Shown one piece after another: positions 22,146 through 33,230 of a DNA stretch of 64,000 nucleotides. Position 1 is the stretch's first letter. Each line of letters begins with the position of its first letter. This DNA comes from Purpureocillium takamizusanense (taxonomy: Eukaryota; Ascomycota; Sordariomycetes; Hypocreales; Ophiocordycipitaceae). Where the stretch lies: the NCBI RefSeq assembly GCF_022605165.1, contig NC_063074.1, positions 1,081,501 through 1,145,500 of the forward strand, read 5' to 3'. The notes beneath the pieces are model-generated. The model was given only the letters and a program-made list of their open reading frames with translations. It did no database searches and had not been told where the DNA came from. A program made the position numbers and the translations under genes.

Positions 22146-22649
22146 ATGCGTCTCCTCCTCCGTATCATAGCCACTCTCCTCGCCGCGCTCATCGCACCTT
22201 CCGCGGCGGGCGACCTCGACGCGGACTGCAAGGTCAGCATCAACTGCGCGACGGTGCCCGCGGCGGCCGGGGCCGTCGACTACGTGCACGACCTCGTGCA
22301 GCGGCTCCCGGACAACGAGGTCTACCCGGACGGCAAGCACATCGTCTGCCGGCAGTACTCTTCGGGGCCCAACGGCTTCTGCCTCTTCTTCCGGGGCGTG
22401 GCCAAGGGCGAGGCGCGCACGGGCCGCGAGGTCAAGCGCCTGATGGACAGGCTCAGGCGCGTGAGCAACGAGGGCAAGGACCGCGGCTGCGGGGGCCGCT
22501 GCGGCGTCGTCTGGGACAAGTCTTGGGGCAAGGGCGCCCTCAGGCTCGACTACGTCACCAGGTCTTGCGTGGATGTCTGCGGCAAAGATGACGACGGCAG
22601 CGCGTTTGGCAGGTTTCGACCGGGCATGCCCGTGCATGTGCATATGTAG
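22146..22649 (+). CDS. Secreted KP4-killer-toxin-like protein
   Basis: A single-exon gene of 167 aa. Residues 1-21 form a clear signal peptide (LLLRIIATLLAALIAPSAA), with predicted cleavage before GDLDADC. The mature part has eight cysteines (28, 34, 68, 79, 115, 119, 141, 145). It has the KP4 arrangement: a helix with tyrosine near the start, GKHIVC, GFCLFF, a basic helix ending in RL, a GCGGRCG turn, then LRLDYV-x-x-SC-x-x-x-C. KP4 of Ustilago virus blocks calcium channels; chromosomal KP4-like genes are widespread in ascomycetes, where they are thought to act in competition or in the fungus's own growth. Classical KP4 has ten cysteines, so one disulfide may be missing here. No killer-virus or mobile DNA is nearby. 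The activity is unknown. Confidence 0.78.
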   Translation: MRLLLRIIATLLAALIAPSAAGDLDADCKVSINCATVPAAAGAVDYVHDLVQRLPDNEVYPDGKHIVCRQYSSGPNGFCLFFRGVAKGEARTGREVKRLMDRLRRVSNEGKDRGCGGRCGVVWDKSWGKGALRLDYVTRSCVDVCGKDDDGSAFGRFRPGMPVHVHM

Positions 22650-23686
22650 TAATGTTGACGATGATGGGTACTGTACAATCAAGAACAGGAAACAACAACA
22701 TGAACAACAACAATACGGTAATAGTAATAGTATAACAAACAAACCTTTATTCCATTCGACCCGCTCCAAAAAGCTTCGTACGATACCCACGTGCTGCGAT
22801 CCGGCATCCGCCTGCGTACGAACCTGACGACGACAACGACGACAACGTCGCCGCCGAAATCCCTGCCAGCAACGGCAACTGTGCCGTCATTCTCGAGACC
22901 TGGCTAGGCTTGGAGATTCGTACACACTAAAAGTGACTCGCGGCGCTATTTTACCAAGCCATATGCAGGATCCAGACAAGAGCAAGCAAACCGGCAACGT
23001 CGGACCGAGGCACCATAATGTCGAGGAACCCCGTAGGGGGACAAGTATTACGAGACGGATACTAATATGTGGTGGTACTAAGTTAGGTACTAAGGTGGGT
23101 GGACAATGCCGGGAGTCGGCAGTGGCAAAACCGTCCTAGATCTCGGCGAGAGCTGCCGGCCCAGGGGGGGGGGCTGGGTGTCGGACGTGCCTCCCGTCTG
23201 CAGTCGAACCTCCCGAGCACCCCAAAGCGCGCGCAGGTGGGGGGCTTGATTGATCGCCCTTTTGTCGCCGTCTTTGCTGTGATGGATGCACCAAGGTGGG
23301 AATATGCTGCGATGAAACATGCCTGTTCCACAGTGACAGCTCTCGCCAAGCTCTCCATCTGACTGATGATGATGCACGAATTGCCTCCACGGGACTAGGG
23401 TCGCTTTTGTCTGTGATTCGTGCTTGCATCCTACATGGCTTTAAAAAGCGGTTCAAACATCGGTGTGTTTGCCATCCCTGTCATCGAAATGCTTCCACGC
23501 ATCGTCGTCCCGTCCTCGTCACAAATTGTTGTGGCTATGTACAATCCCAGTCCTAAGTGTAAGGCCCCTGACCAGTGAGCAACCAGGTCCACCGCGAGGT
23601 ATCAGCACACATGCAAAGGCCCCCCTCCCTCTCTGCACGGCCACCAGGGACATTGTTCAGACGTGCGGCAGCAGTGCCCGCCCTCT
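22650..23686. other. 3' flanks between the KP4-like and beta-adaptin genes
   Basis: No gene-like frame. The first 100 bases after the KP4-like stop are A-rich with ACAACA repeats, suggestive of a 3' UTR. Confidence 0.5.
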
Positions 23687-26272
23687 TCACAGCGCCAGCA
23701 AGTCGCCGTTGCTGCCCCCGCCCTGTGCCGGCTGAATCACTGCCTGCGGTGCGTGGGCGCTCACCACGTAGCCCGTCGTCACGTTGCCGCCGCCGCCGCC
23801 AAACATGTCGTCGCCTGGGTCTATCCGCATGGCCGCCATCTGCTGCGTCCCAATGCTCGAGAAGTAGGCGTCGGCGTCGCTCACCGCCTGTGACAAGTTG
23901 CCGTTGGAGGAGGCGGTGGCCGAGGCCGCCTCCCGGCTCCGCAAGTCGATGTCGGTAGGCTGGCCGCCACGTCCAAACATGCTGATGCTCTTCTGGTTGT
24001 CCCTGTCCACCAGGAGATTCTGCTTCTGCAGCGCGGGCGAGTCCTGCAGCTTGCGGGGCCGTGCCGAGCGGAACACAGATTGCACCGGCTTGAGGTAGAC
24101 GGTCGCGAGGGTGCCGACGTTGAGACACATCTCCTCAAGCGTCGGCGCCTCCAGTCGCTCCGCCTCAGCCGTGATGGGCGGCTTCTCGCCCATGACAATC
24201 TGCTTGGCCGCGTTCATGTCCGTCGAAAGTAGCCGCCAGTACATGTAGGCTCTGTCGCGCAGGTCCGGGTTGTCCGTCTCCTCTGTCGCCCATTTGAGCA
24301 CCTTTGGCACCAGTTCCTGCGCCTTGGTCGGCCTCTGGATGAAGAGCTTGACCGTTGCCGTCAGGAGCGCCAGCTGCACCTCCACCGGCTCTTCGGCAAA
24401 CGAGTACAGGAACTCCTCCAGCAGCACGTCGCTGTTCTCGATGCGATCTGCGTACTGCCCGATGACCCACACCATGGCCGCCTTCGCCTCGGGCTCGTCC
24501 AACGAATCCAGGTGCTCGCAGAGCGTGCCGATGATGGATTCGTACTGGTTCGGGTACTTGCGAAAGATGTTGCGGATGACGACGGTGGCCTCCTGCACAA
24601 TGTACGTGATCTTTGTCGAGACGAGCTCCAGCAGCAAGTCGATGCACCGTCTCGCCGCCGGCTCAATCTTAACGGCCAGCTTCCCGATGGCGCGAACTGC
24701 CTTGCGCACGAAATGAACATCGATTTCGGTGGCGTATTCCCTCAACTCAGTCAAAACCTCGTCAATGTTGTTCTCATTGGCGAGCATAAAGATGAGCTCC
24801 AGCTTGGTCACCTTGACATAGATGGGGTCGTTATATTTGCAAAAGAAGACACGGATGTCGTTCTTGAGGACTTCCGGCCGGCGCTGCAAGATGAGCAGCG
24901 CGTTCCTCAGTGCTAGATACTGCACCTCGGGACCCTTGGCGAGCAGCGTCACCAGCGGCGGCGACAGCTTCTTGCACAGCGCCGATACCTGCTTTTGGTC
25001 GGCGATGTAGTTCATGAGGTAGAGGATCACTCGGATGCACGTGAGGACGACGGCTGAGTTGGAGTGCGACAGCCGCGGGGCGATGCGCTCCGCCAACAGT
25101 GCAGCTTCTCCCGTTTCTTGTGGCACGTACGACATGAGCGCTTCGAGGATGTAGGTCTGGCCCCATCTGTATGCAGCTCTGTTAGCTCATCACATCGAGC
25201 CACACCTGATCAGTCTCTGGGCTTACTTACTCCGAGCAGTCCGGAAGGATAGCCACCATCTTGGACGCATTGCTATAGTCAATCGTGAGCTTGATCGAGT
25301 CGCTACGCTCCCAAATGTCCATCAAACCGGCGAGCGCGCTGGCCACGACGGTCGGATTGTCGTCCCTCAACAACGAGTTGAGGCGGTCGATTAGGTCGGA
25401 TCGCTCCACCATTTGCCGGTCGTGGTCGTACAGCTTGGCGACGCAGAAGGCGGCGGTTTTGCGCACGTACGGGTCGTTGTCTCTTAGCATGTGCTTGACG
25501 ATGGGCACCGTAGCCTCGACGAACTCCTTGACGTGGATGTACGACATGGTCCGCAGCGCAAGCGCCCGCACCAAAGGGTTGTGATCCTCCATATCCTGCG
25601 TACGTCAGCGAGAGCTTTCAACGCGGGCGGTCCGTCACCCACATTCTCCAGAATCGGTATCGCCTGGACGGCGATCTCTGGGCGTACGCGCGCGTAGTTG
25701 ACCAAGTACAAGAAGCACCTATGCAGCGCGGTGTCAGCCATGCCGTCAACCTGTCATTCGCGCAAAGCGTCTCACATCTTTTTAATCTCCAGGCTCGGGA
25801 GGTGCATGCAGGCGATGATGTCGGGGAACAGCGCCACCATGTCGTTGTTGCTCATGGTCATGTTGGCGACGATGCGCTTAAGGGCGACCTTCTTGGCCGA
25901 GTAGTTCTTGTCCTTCTTGCCGCCACTGTTGAGCTCGATCCGCAGCTCCGCTACTTTGCCCTGTCGAGTCCTTAGCTTATCGAACGCCAGTGCTGGCGCG
26001 TACACGGGAAAAGCGCCTATCATGTTGCGATCCGATGGCGAAGCCGCAAACGTTGTTGAATTGGCATGTTAGGGGATCAGGCGAAGGGCAACCCAAGGGC
26101 GCACGTTGCGAGGAGCGGCACGAAGCCTGGGCTGTGTGTAGAAGAAGAGAGACGAAGATGGCGACAGAGACGGGGGATGCCAGGGCGCAAAAGAACAAGT
26201 ACAGGGCAGAAAACAAAAGTGGCTTACCCTCGCAAAGAGCTTGGAGTCACCTCCCCCATCCTTGGCCGACAT
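23687..26272 (-). CDS. AP-2-type beta-adaptin, appendage-less
   Basis: Five exons read leftward: 26272-26228, 25960-25776, 25718-25643, 25595-25231 and 25166-23687. Introns are 267, 57, 47 and 64 bp with phases 0, 2, 0 and 2, giving 716 aa. The trunk is a full beta-adaptin HEAT solenoid (GKVAELRIELN, NNDMVALFPDII, HNPLVRALALRTMSYIHV, DPYVRKTAAFCVAKLYD, VQYLALRNALLILQRRP, DEPEAKAAMVWVIGQYADRIE, EETDNPDLRDRAYMYWRLLS). After about residue 600 there is only a ~110-aa Gly/Gln/Ser-rich tail ending DLLAL; the appendage (ear) of animal beta subunits is absent. Fungal AP-1 beta has a different signature (GKDVSALFPDV), so this fits the short AP-2 beta known from Aspergillus, which works in clathrin-independent apical endocytosis. 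AP-1 beta cannot be fully excluded. Confidence 0.87.
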
Positions 26273-27219
26273 GGTGGTAGTCCTGGTGGTGGAGGTCGAC
26301 GTCTGTGGTATCCCGCTCGACAGGGCTGCCAACAGATCCGATGGCTCGTCAGGCGACGCTGGGCTGGTAGAATCGGCACTGGCCAGCAACCTAGATGTCC
26401 ACTCCGGCCGTTCTACCCCTCACTCTCGCTGCCACCCTTATCGGATGTTCGAGTCGAGGCGAGGCGAGTCTGGGGCTTTGCAGCGTGGGTGCGGTATGCG
26501 TGTGCTATCCTGGCTGGCAGCCCAATGAGGAACCACGACGCACGCCTGGTCAAAAACGTTCTTTGTCCCTTTGTTTTTTTGCCCCGTCCTGCTTCAGCTC
26601 CGAGGCGGGGGATGGGCGCTTCTGCAGAGGGCGGGGGTGTCCCGATGGTGCGCTCGTGTCACATGTGTCGCCGTTTCGAGTTCGACAGGCGTTTCCCGCT
26701 CAATTACGAGCGCTACTGGCGTACTCAGTACGCCCTGGCTACCGTACCGGTTGAAGTAGGTCAGGCAACTGTCGGCAGGGTATATAGTCGTTGCGCCACT
26801 GCCTGGGAGGCACTCTCGGTCCGGCTCGGTGCCGTTGCCTCGGCGCTTCCTCGTGGGAATATGGAGTTGTCTGGTCGTATCGCAGTCTCATCTACAGCCT
26901 CGTCGGCCGCTTGTCGTGTCGGGACTGAGCGCTCTTTGTCGTGGAATGGAAAGGGGGAAGTTGAATATTCGGGAAGCACGGCGCGCTACAGTACGTACCT
27001 ACCTTGTCCACCCCTGCCCAGTGCCGCCCAAGCAGCTCTGAGGTGGTCAGCAGCAGCTTATCGATAAGGCGAGGTAAGTAAGTAAGCATCCCTGGGCGGC
27101 GTCGCGGAGTGGAGGCGAGCAGCTCTGGCGATCGCATCCCTTCCTCCTCTCAACTCCAATCTCGGCGACCTCACGAACCGACAACCTCCATTTCCCGCAC
27201 CGCTCGCCCTCCCACAAAA
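26273..27219. other. Divergent promoter region between beta-adaptin and EMC4 genes
   Basis: No supported gene. The EMC4-proximal part carries the CTTATCGATAAG palindrome at 27057-27068. Confidence 0.6.
27057..27068. promoter_or_regulatory. Palindromic element CTTATCGATAAG upstream of EMC4
   Basis: Perfect 12-bp palindrome, 151 bp before the EMC4 ATG. It is identical to elements upstream of ESF2 and DBP7. It can be read as two back-to-back GATA sites (CTTATC, GATAAG) or as an extended TATCGATA box. A regulatory role is inferred. Confidence 0.5.
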
Positions 27220-27967
27220 ATGGCAGCCCCCAAGCCCAGCGTCCCCGCATGGGTCGCCCAGCTCGAATCCCCCCCGGCCGCGCGCTCCAAGGTCTCCGGC
27301 GTCCCAGACCCCCTTGGCTTCTCGCCCGGCAGCTCTGGCTCCAAGGTGCGCCGCCGCCACGTCGCCAATTTCCCCCTCCTCCCATCCCTCAAAGCCCGTC
27401 CGCAGCCGTGGCCACGGCCGCCGTAGCAGTTGAAGGCGCGCGCGCTCACCCGTCCAGAGATCGGTCGCTGACTACCCCTCCTCAGAAGAAAGATGGCAAG
27501 CCTCAGCCGCGAAAGGCCCCGACGACGGACGAGATGGAAACGCTCAAGCTGAAAAAAGCATGGGAAGTGGCCCTCGCGCCCGTCAAGTCCCTTCCCATGA
27601 CTGCTATCATGATGTACATGTCAGGCAACTCGCTCCAAATCTTCAGCATCATGATGGTCTTCATGGCCTTCAAGAATCCCCTCGTCGGCCTTATGGGCAC
27701 CAACCAGGCGTTTGAACGCTTTCAAACCGAGGGCAACTCGTCCAAGCTCTTCCAGACAAAACTCGTCTACGTGGCAATGCAGCTCGTGGCTCTCGCCGTG
27801 GGCGTGTGGAAGATCAACGCCATGGGCCTCTTACCGTGCGTTCCCATTCATGCATCACAATTCCACTGGAAACAATTGCTGACTTGCGTCACAGGACAAC
27901 ACGATCAGATTGGTTGATGTGGGAGGCACAAAGAAACTCTCTAGAGTCTGCTGTTACGGCTCTATAG
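27220..27967 (+). CDS. EMC4: ER membrane protein complex subunit 4
   Basis: Three exons: 27220-27345, 27486-27835 and 27895-27967. Introns are 140 bp (phase 0) and 59 bp (phase 2), giving 182 aa, normal for EMC4. It has a soluble N-terminus with PDPLGF, then the conserved EMC4 core (LKLKKAWEVALAPVKSLPMTAIMMYMSGNSLQIFSIMM). Two or three hydrophobic helices and the signature tail MGLLP-TTRSDWL-WE follow, the tail spanning the last intron. EMC inserts tail-anchored and multispanning proteins into the ER membrane, and EMC4 lies on its cytosolic and membrane face. The gene converges on an MFS transporter gene with 127 bp between stops. Confidence 0.93.
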
Positions 27968-28094
27968 GACCTCGTTTGACTAATGTACAAGAAACTGCCA
28001 ATAGAGCAAAATCAGACCAAAAAAAGGCTGGATTCATATTCGCTAATGCCGCTGCCATACTTTAAGATGCAGTCGTATGTAATGTCTAGTTGAC

Positions 28095-29741
28095 TTACTT
28101 CTCCTGAGTCTCCTCCTGGCCTTTCTTCTTCGCTCCCTGCACCCTCCAGCGAGGTCCGCACTTCTCAAGCACTCTCAGGCCGGCGAAGCACAGAACCATA
28201 ACGAGGGCCAGGAATGTGAAGCACCACCCGCGGCCCATAGCGCCGAGAATATAGTCGATCACGGCCGTGGCCACCGCGCCGAAAGAACAGCGCACGAGAT
28301 TGTTTGCTGCCGCCGCGGTCGCCGGGGCTTCTGGGTTCAGGTCAACAATCAATGTGTTGAGGACGCTGAACGAAGGCGGCACCAGGCAACCGATGAAGAA
28401 GGACAGGACTAGTGGGGCCGCAACGCTTATTTCGGCCTCCAGTGCCCAGCCCCAGCCAATGAGACATGCAGCGCCGACCGTCAATGCCGGATACACGATC
28501 TGAATGCGAGCGTGCTCGATTGGGAACTTGCTCAGGTCATCCCCCTTCCTGCGGCGCACGGGCAACCCGAGCTTCTTCGCGACACGCCGATAGTTCCAGT
28601 CGACGATGTAGCCCGTGACGAGGCTGGACAGGCAGCAGCCGATACCGTACGGCAGGTAGCATAGGCCGACCTCCAATTCGTCAAATTCATAAATCTCCTT
28701 GAACAGCGTCGACAACGTGGCCGACACGAGGATAAAGTTGACGTATATGATAGCCGACACGAAAAGTATAAGGCCCTCCTCTTTCCTGAGGACGATATAC
28801 AGTGTGCGCAGGGGGTTGGGCGTTCGAATTTTGACCTTGTGTGCCGATGCCGGCCGTTGGTGGACTCCGCGCCATCGAATGAAGTCGACCAAGGTCATGT
28901 TCCATTTCGGCGGGGGGATGGAGCCATTACCGACCACGGCGCGGCAGGTCTCCGGCACGGCGAGGATCCAGGGTATCAACCAGACGACCACAAAGATGGC
29001 GCAGAACCAGAAGACTGAGCGCCACCCCAGGAACTGAATCAAGATGCCGCCAAGAACAGGCCCAATGGTAGGTCCAAAGTTGATGCCGGCATTGACGAAG
29101 CCCATGTATCTGCCCCGCTCCTCGGTTGGCGATATGTCGGCCATGACGGCGAAGCCTAGGGCAAGGGTGCCGCTGCTGCCGGCGGACTGCAGACACCGGA
29201 GCACCATGAGTGCGGCGTAATTACGCTGTAGCGCAAGGCCAATATTTGCGCATAGGTAGATGGAGAAGGCCACGATGAAGGCCGGGCGACGGCCAGCCAT
29301 GTCGCCAAAATCACCGAAGATGGTGGGCGAAAGGCCTTGGAAAATCATGTAGGTCGTCAAGGTCAAGTTGATGAGAGAGATGGAGACGCCCAGATCGCTT
29401 GCGACGGCGTTGAGGGCAGGATAGTAGACATTTGCCGTCATGGGCGATATGACGCTGGAAATGGTGACCATGATGGTGATCCAGACCTTGGTTCTCCGTG
29501 TAAAGGCGCTGTATGGCGTGCCGCTGCATACACGGGTGGCCGGTTCGACGTCTTCCAAGACACCGGCACCATCAACGGGCCCGGACGCCGTCACGGTGTC
29601 GGCCGGGTTGAGATCGGTTGACTTGCGACCAAGAGTGTCCATCTCGGACATGGTCGGATGCGTCGACGCATGGGCGAGAGCTTCGAAGGCAGGCTGTCCA
29701 TCGCCGGCCGAGGCCTCCGGGCCAGCGGCATCATCTTTCAT
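28095..29741 (-). CDS. MFS drug:H+ antiporter (DHA1 family) transporter
   Basis: A single frame of 548 aa. A ~85-residue cytosolic N-terminus is followed by 12 predicted membrane helices in two groups of six, with a long charged central loop (KVKIRTPNPLRTLYIVLRKEEG). The loop between helices 2 and 3 reads GDFGDMAGRRPA, matching MFS motif A. Helix 5 has GINFGPTIGPVLGGIL, the motif C type typical of antiporters. Overall it resembles the Qdr/Dtr-like DHA1 exporters of fungi, which move drugs, polyamines or organic acids; the substrate cannot be read from the sequence. No biosynthetic genes lie beside it. The ATG at 29741 was chosen because the frame has no other suitable start upstream. Confidence 0.88.
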   Translation of the reverse strand: MKDDAAGPEASAGDGQPAFEALAHASTHPTMSEMDTLGRKSTDLNPADTVTASGPVDGAGVLEDVEPATRVCSGTPYSAFTRRTKVWITIMVTISSVISPMTANVYYPALNAVASDLGVSISLINLTLTTYMIFQGLSPTIFGDFGDMAGRRPAFIVAFSIYLCANIGLALQRNYAALMVLRCLQSAGSSGTLALGFAVMADISPTEERGRYMGFVNAGINFGPTIGPVLGGILIQFLGWRSVFWFCAIFVVVWLIPWILAVPETCRAVVGNGSIPPPKWNMTLVDFIRWRGVHQRPASAHKVKIRTPNPLRTLYIVLRKEEGLILFVSAIIYVNFILVSATLSTLFKEIYEFDELEVGLCYLPYGIGCCLSSLVTGYIVDWNYRRVAKKLGLPVRRRKGDDLSKFPIEHARIQIVYPALTVGAACLIGWGWALEAEISVAAPLVLSFFIGCLVPPSFSVLNTLIVDLNPEAPATAAAANNLVRCSFGAVATAVIDYILGAMGRGWCFTFLALVMVLCFAGLRVLEKCGPRWRVQGAKKKGQEETQEK

Positions 29742-32025
29742 CCTGCACGTTGCGGGAGAAGAGCAGCGAGCTCTAAAGCATTTGCTCTACCGGGCTTGCG
29801 GCTCAGGTAAAAGGGGGAAAGAGCAGGAATCGAAAAAGACTTGACGGACAAAGGGCCTGCCGGAGAACTGTCCGCGACATTGGGATGGGCGGAGTGTGTG
29901 GGCGGGATCGTCTTTAAGGCCGTGTTTCCGTGGGACAATCAAGACAGGACAGGACAGGCGGACTGTGGTGTGAGTAGGTAGGTACGAAGTGAGTGATGCG
30001 TGCTGCCCATTCCCTCTCTGCTCTTTGTTCGTAGGTGCTACAGTGGCGGCTCGGCCACGCGGGTCCGATATGGCGTTTCCCGCCAAGACGTCGAAGTGCG
30101 GGCCGCGACAGCAAAGCCGCAAGTAGGCTGATAAAGGGCGGAGACGGATGGATGCGTCGAGGTTGAACAAAGTCGAGGGAGAGAGTTGCCGGTCGGGTGC
30201 TGGCTGGGTAAATAGGAAAAACGGGAATTGTCCGTGGCGGGCGTGGACGACGTGGATGGCGGAGGATAGGCGGCCAGTCGGTCGGCGCCCTCGTTCAAGC
30301 TCTCACTCGGTCAGCTTCCGTGGCCCGGCGTTGAACGAGGTCCGGGTGGAGGTCCGTCGCCAACATGCCGATGGGATGGGTGCGGCCAGGGTGCGGCCAG
30401 TGTGCGCGGCCAGGTTCCGAGTGATGGCGGGCGCCTTGTGTCTAACCTTGCAGCTGGGGGAGCTCAGGCCGGGGCGCCTTTTGGGAGGACGGCGCTGAGT
30501 ACGATGAATCAGGATCCAGGGCGCACGGGCGGGTGATGCAGAGGAACTGGGGCGATGCGACTTTGGGGGGGGGCCAAGGAGAGGATTGAGTCTCGGAAAC
30601 GAAACGAGGGACTGGGTGATAGACAGACAGACAGACAGATGGGCGGAAGAGGAAACCGAGCAAAGCATCGAAACTACCTGCAGGGCAGGTGAGGCAAGCA
30701 AGGCCCGTCGGTAACGCCTGCCCTCTCGCGTGGGATCGAGGGCGGCTCACGCCACCCGTGTATGTGCCGTCGCGGCTGCACACTCGACGAGGCTGCCAGC
30801 GACCACCAAGGTCACTGCTACTAACCCACCACCTACAGGTACCTGCTGAGGGAAAGGAAAGATCCCTAGTACGCAATTACAGTACCACAAGGAGCCCTCC
30901 AGGCGATTGGGTTGCCACTGGAAACCGCCTGCCCGCCCGGGGCTTTAGGTGGCTTTTGGCTTGGCTTTTGGTGTGTCTAGGCAAGGTACTATACTAAGGT
31001 TGTTGGCTTTGGCATTGGAATGGCGCTGGCACTCTCACTCGCGCGGCAACTAAAACCTGCGACGCGGTTAAAACCCCCGAAGCCAAGCCCAATTCATCTT
31101 CTGGTCCATCCGCTGAAATCACTTTTTCTGCGCCGGCCTGTGCTTTGGAACGTGGCCAACGGTGTGGCTCGGCACCGTGGTCGTCGTCGTCGTCGTTGTC
31201 GTTTAGCACATCTCAAAATGCACGTCGAACGCGACCAACGTCACGGTGGCCAGGGTCCTCTCTCCTGTTGGGCTCAGGCCCATCGGGGGTGCATAAATCC
31301 ATGCGCTGCCGAGGGCCCCCCCTCCCAGGCGACGCTTCCGTCACCCTCCGGCTCCGAGTCGGCACCGTTGGCCAGAGCAAGAGCAGCCTGAGACCCAGGT
31401 GGTGGGACGCAGAACAGTGACGCACCCTGGGCCTCGCGTTTGGCTGTTCCAGCCACTGCAGGGGGCCCCCTGGACCACATGGCAGAAGTGGCGCCGAGGA
31501 GCTGAGTGAGTGCTATGCTGGCAGTTGCATTGCATCGCTACGACCTACCTTCCTTCTACTGCAGCAAGTGAACTTGGTTAGTCGGTGCATCATCAGCGCT
31601 CGGCAGCGTCCTGGCCCCCTACGAACCTTAACTACAGGGACGCACTTGGCACTCTCTTGCGTCAGCAACCTGAGCGCAAACTTGGCGATCTACGCGCCCG
31701 CAGCGGGCGCTGCTGCTCCGCATCGCACTGGGAGCGCAGGTAGGTACGGTAGTAGGTGCCTGTCGGGGCAACCTACCTAGGTACATGCCTGGCCTTCTTC
31801 GCAGTAGTACGTCCGAAGTACCTTCAATCAGATGATGACTCAGCGACCGCGAGAGGCCAGCTTTGGAGGGGTGTAGCAGGTCTCCACCCTCCAGCACCTG
31901 GACCTACGTGGGCAAAATGACGAAGACCCCAGCTGTGAATTGATGCAGCGGCACAGGACCATTGGTCTTCTGTCATCCTGTCCAGACAGCGACGCGCGAC
32001 CCTAATCGTGAGCCACATCGCGAAC
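29742..32025. other. Divergent promoter region between the MFS and UFE1 genes
   Basis: No supported gene over 2.3 kb. It includes an (AGAC)n microsatellite at about 30620-30639, a run of GTCGTC (about 31180-31200), and GTAGGTAGGTACGAAGTGAG and GTACGTCCGAAGTACC motifs. Confidence 0.5.
30620..30639. repeat. AGAC tetranucleotide microsatellite
   Basis: About five AGAC units in the upstream region of the MFS gene. Confidence 0.85.
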
Positions 32026-33230
32026 ATGTCGCATCCAGGTCTGGCGATGCTGCCGTCCGTGAACATCACTGCCGAGCTCAATGAGCTTCTCGGCAAGCGA
32101 GCAGCTCCTCGAGTCCTCGGAAAGGCGAGTCTCGACACAGACGCACTGGAAGGCTTCTTGAAGGAGGCCTACCGTATCGTATGTCGCCTGCCTTCTGTAC
32201 AGATTTCGTACAGTGGCGTATATGCTGACAGCCTCGCGCGGCCACCAGAATTCCCACATCACGACACTCCACAAAGAGCTGAGAGACGTTCGACAAGCGT
32301 ACCTCTCGACCGCGCAACCGCGACGAGCGCACGGCACCCACTCGCAAGGGCAGCCCCGGGTTCTGACGGACCGCGAGCGTGAAGATGTCGACGCAAATGC
32401 GAAGCAGATGATCCGCGAGCTCAATGCGAGTATCAGAGCCCTCGATGACGCCGAGCAGCTTCGCCGGGAGACGGAGTCGGCCATCATCCGCAAAAAGTAC
32501 GCCAGCGGGCTGAGCGCCCTCAGCGCGTGGGCATCTGGCGGCGATACATTGAGCAGAGCACCGGAACATGCGGCGGCGGAGGCGCAGGCGCAGCAGACGG
32601 GCATGCACCGCGATGGCGTGCTGTGGTTCCTGCGGCAGAGGCTGGAGTCGTGCTGCCGGACGCAGCAGGACATGATGGAGACAAGACTGACGCGGGAAAT
32701 GGAAAAGACGCGTGGTCTCATGGCCCCGCCAGCGGCCGACTTTGCTGAGTTTGCGCCCGCGGCAGCGAAACCGCGGGTCTCGACCGGGTCCACGGCGCAT
32801 GAAGACGCCTCCACCGCGTATCATGGCCTGACGGAGGAGCAGGTGCAGATGTTTGAGGAGGGGAATCAGGACATGATGAAACATTACGAAAGCACGCTGG
32901 GGAAGGTCAGGTATGTTGTGCACGATGGGAAGGGTCGAGTGGCTGCTTTAAGCAGAGGACAGGACGCCGACAGCTGACGCTTTTTATAGGACGGCAGAAA
33001 AGTCACTGCTGGAGATCTCGGAACTGCAGTCGCTGCTGGTCAACAACTTGGCCACACAGTCTGCACACATCGAGCAACTGGTGACGGACTCGTTCTCGAC
33101 GACGGAGAATGTAGGAGGCGGCAACAAGGAGCTCAAGAAGGCGACAGAACGGCCGAGCGCGGCTCGGTATACATTTTTTGCGGCCAGCGGACTGTGCGCG
33201 TTTCTTGTGATTTGGGACCTCATCATATGA
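32026..33230 (+). CDS. UFE1: ER Qa-SNARE, syntaxin-18 family (Ufe1)
   Basis: Three exons: 32026-32178, 32249-32910 and 32990-33230. Introns are 70 bp (phase 0) and 79 bp (phase 2), giving 351 aa. The N-terminus has the syntaxin-18 helix bundle signature (EGFLKEAYRI-NSHITTLHKELRDVRQAYLSTAQP, across the first intron). A central part is followed by a SNARE-like helix (LEISELQSLLVNNLATQSAHIEQLV) and a single C-terminal membrane anchor (YTFFAASGLCAFLVIWDLII) ending the protein. Ufe1/syntaxin-18 is the ER t-SNARE for Golgi-to-ER retrograde vesicles, pairing with Sec20, Use1 and Sec22. Alternative start Mets lie slightly downstream (MLPSVNITAELNELL). Confidence 0.9.

Noticed and set aside
25961..26227. 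A start codon at 26023 giving a longer beta-adaptin exon
   Set aside because: The frame lies inside the first intron; joining the exon ending at 26228 to 25960 gives the conserved LFAR-GKVAELR sequence instead.
28095..29741. The MFS transporter as part of a secondary-metabolite cluster
   Set aside because: Its neighbours are housekeeping genes (EMC4, UFE1); no synthase, tailoring enzyme or cluster regulator is present.
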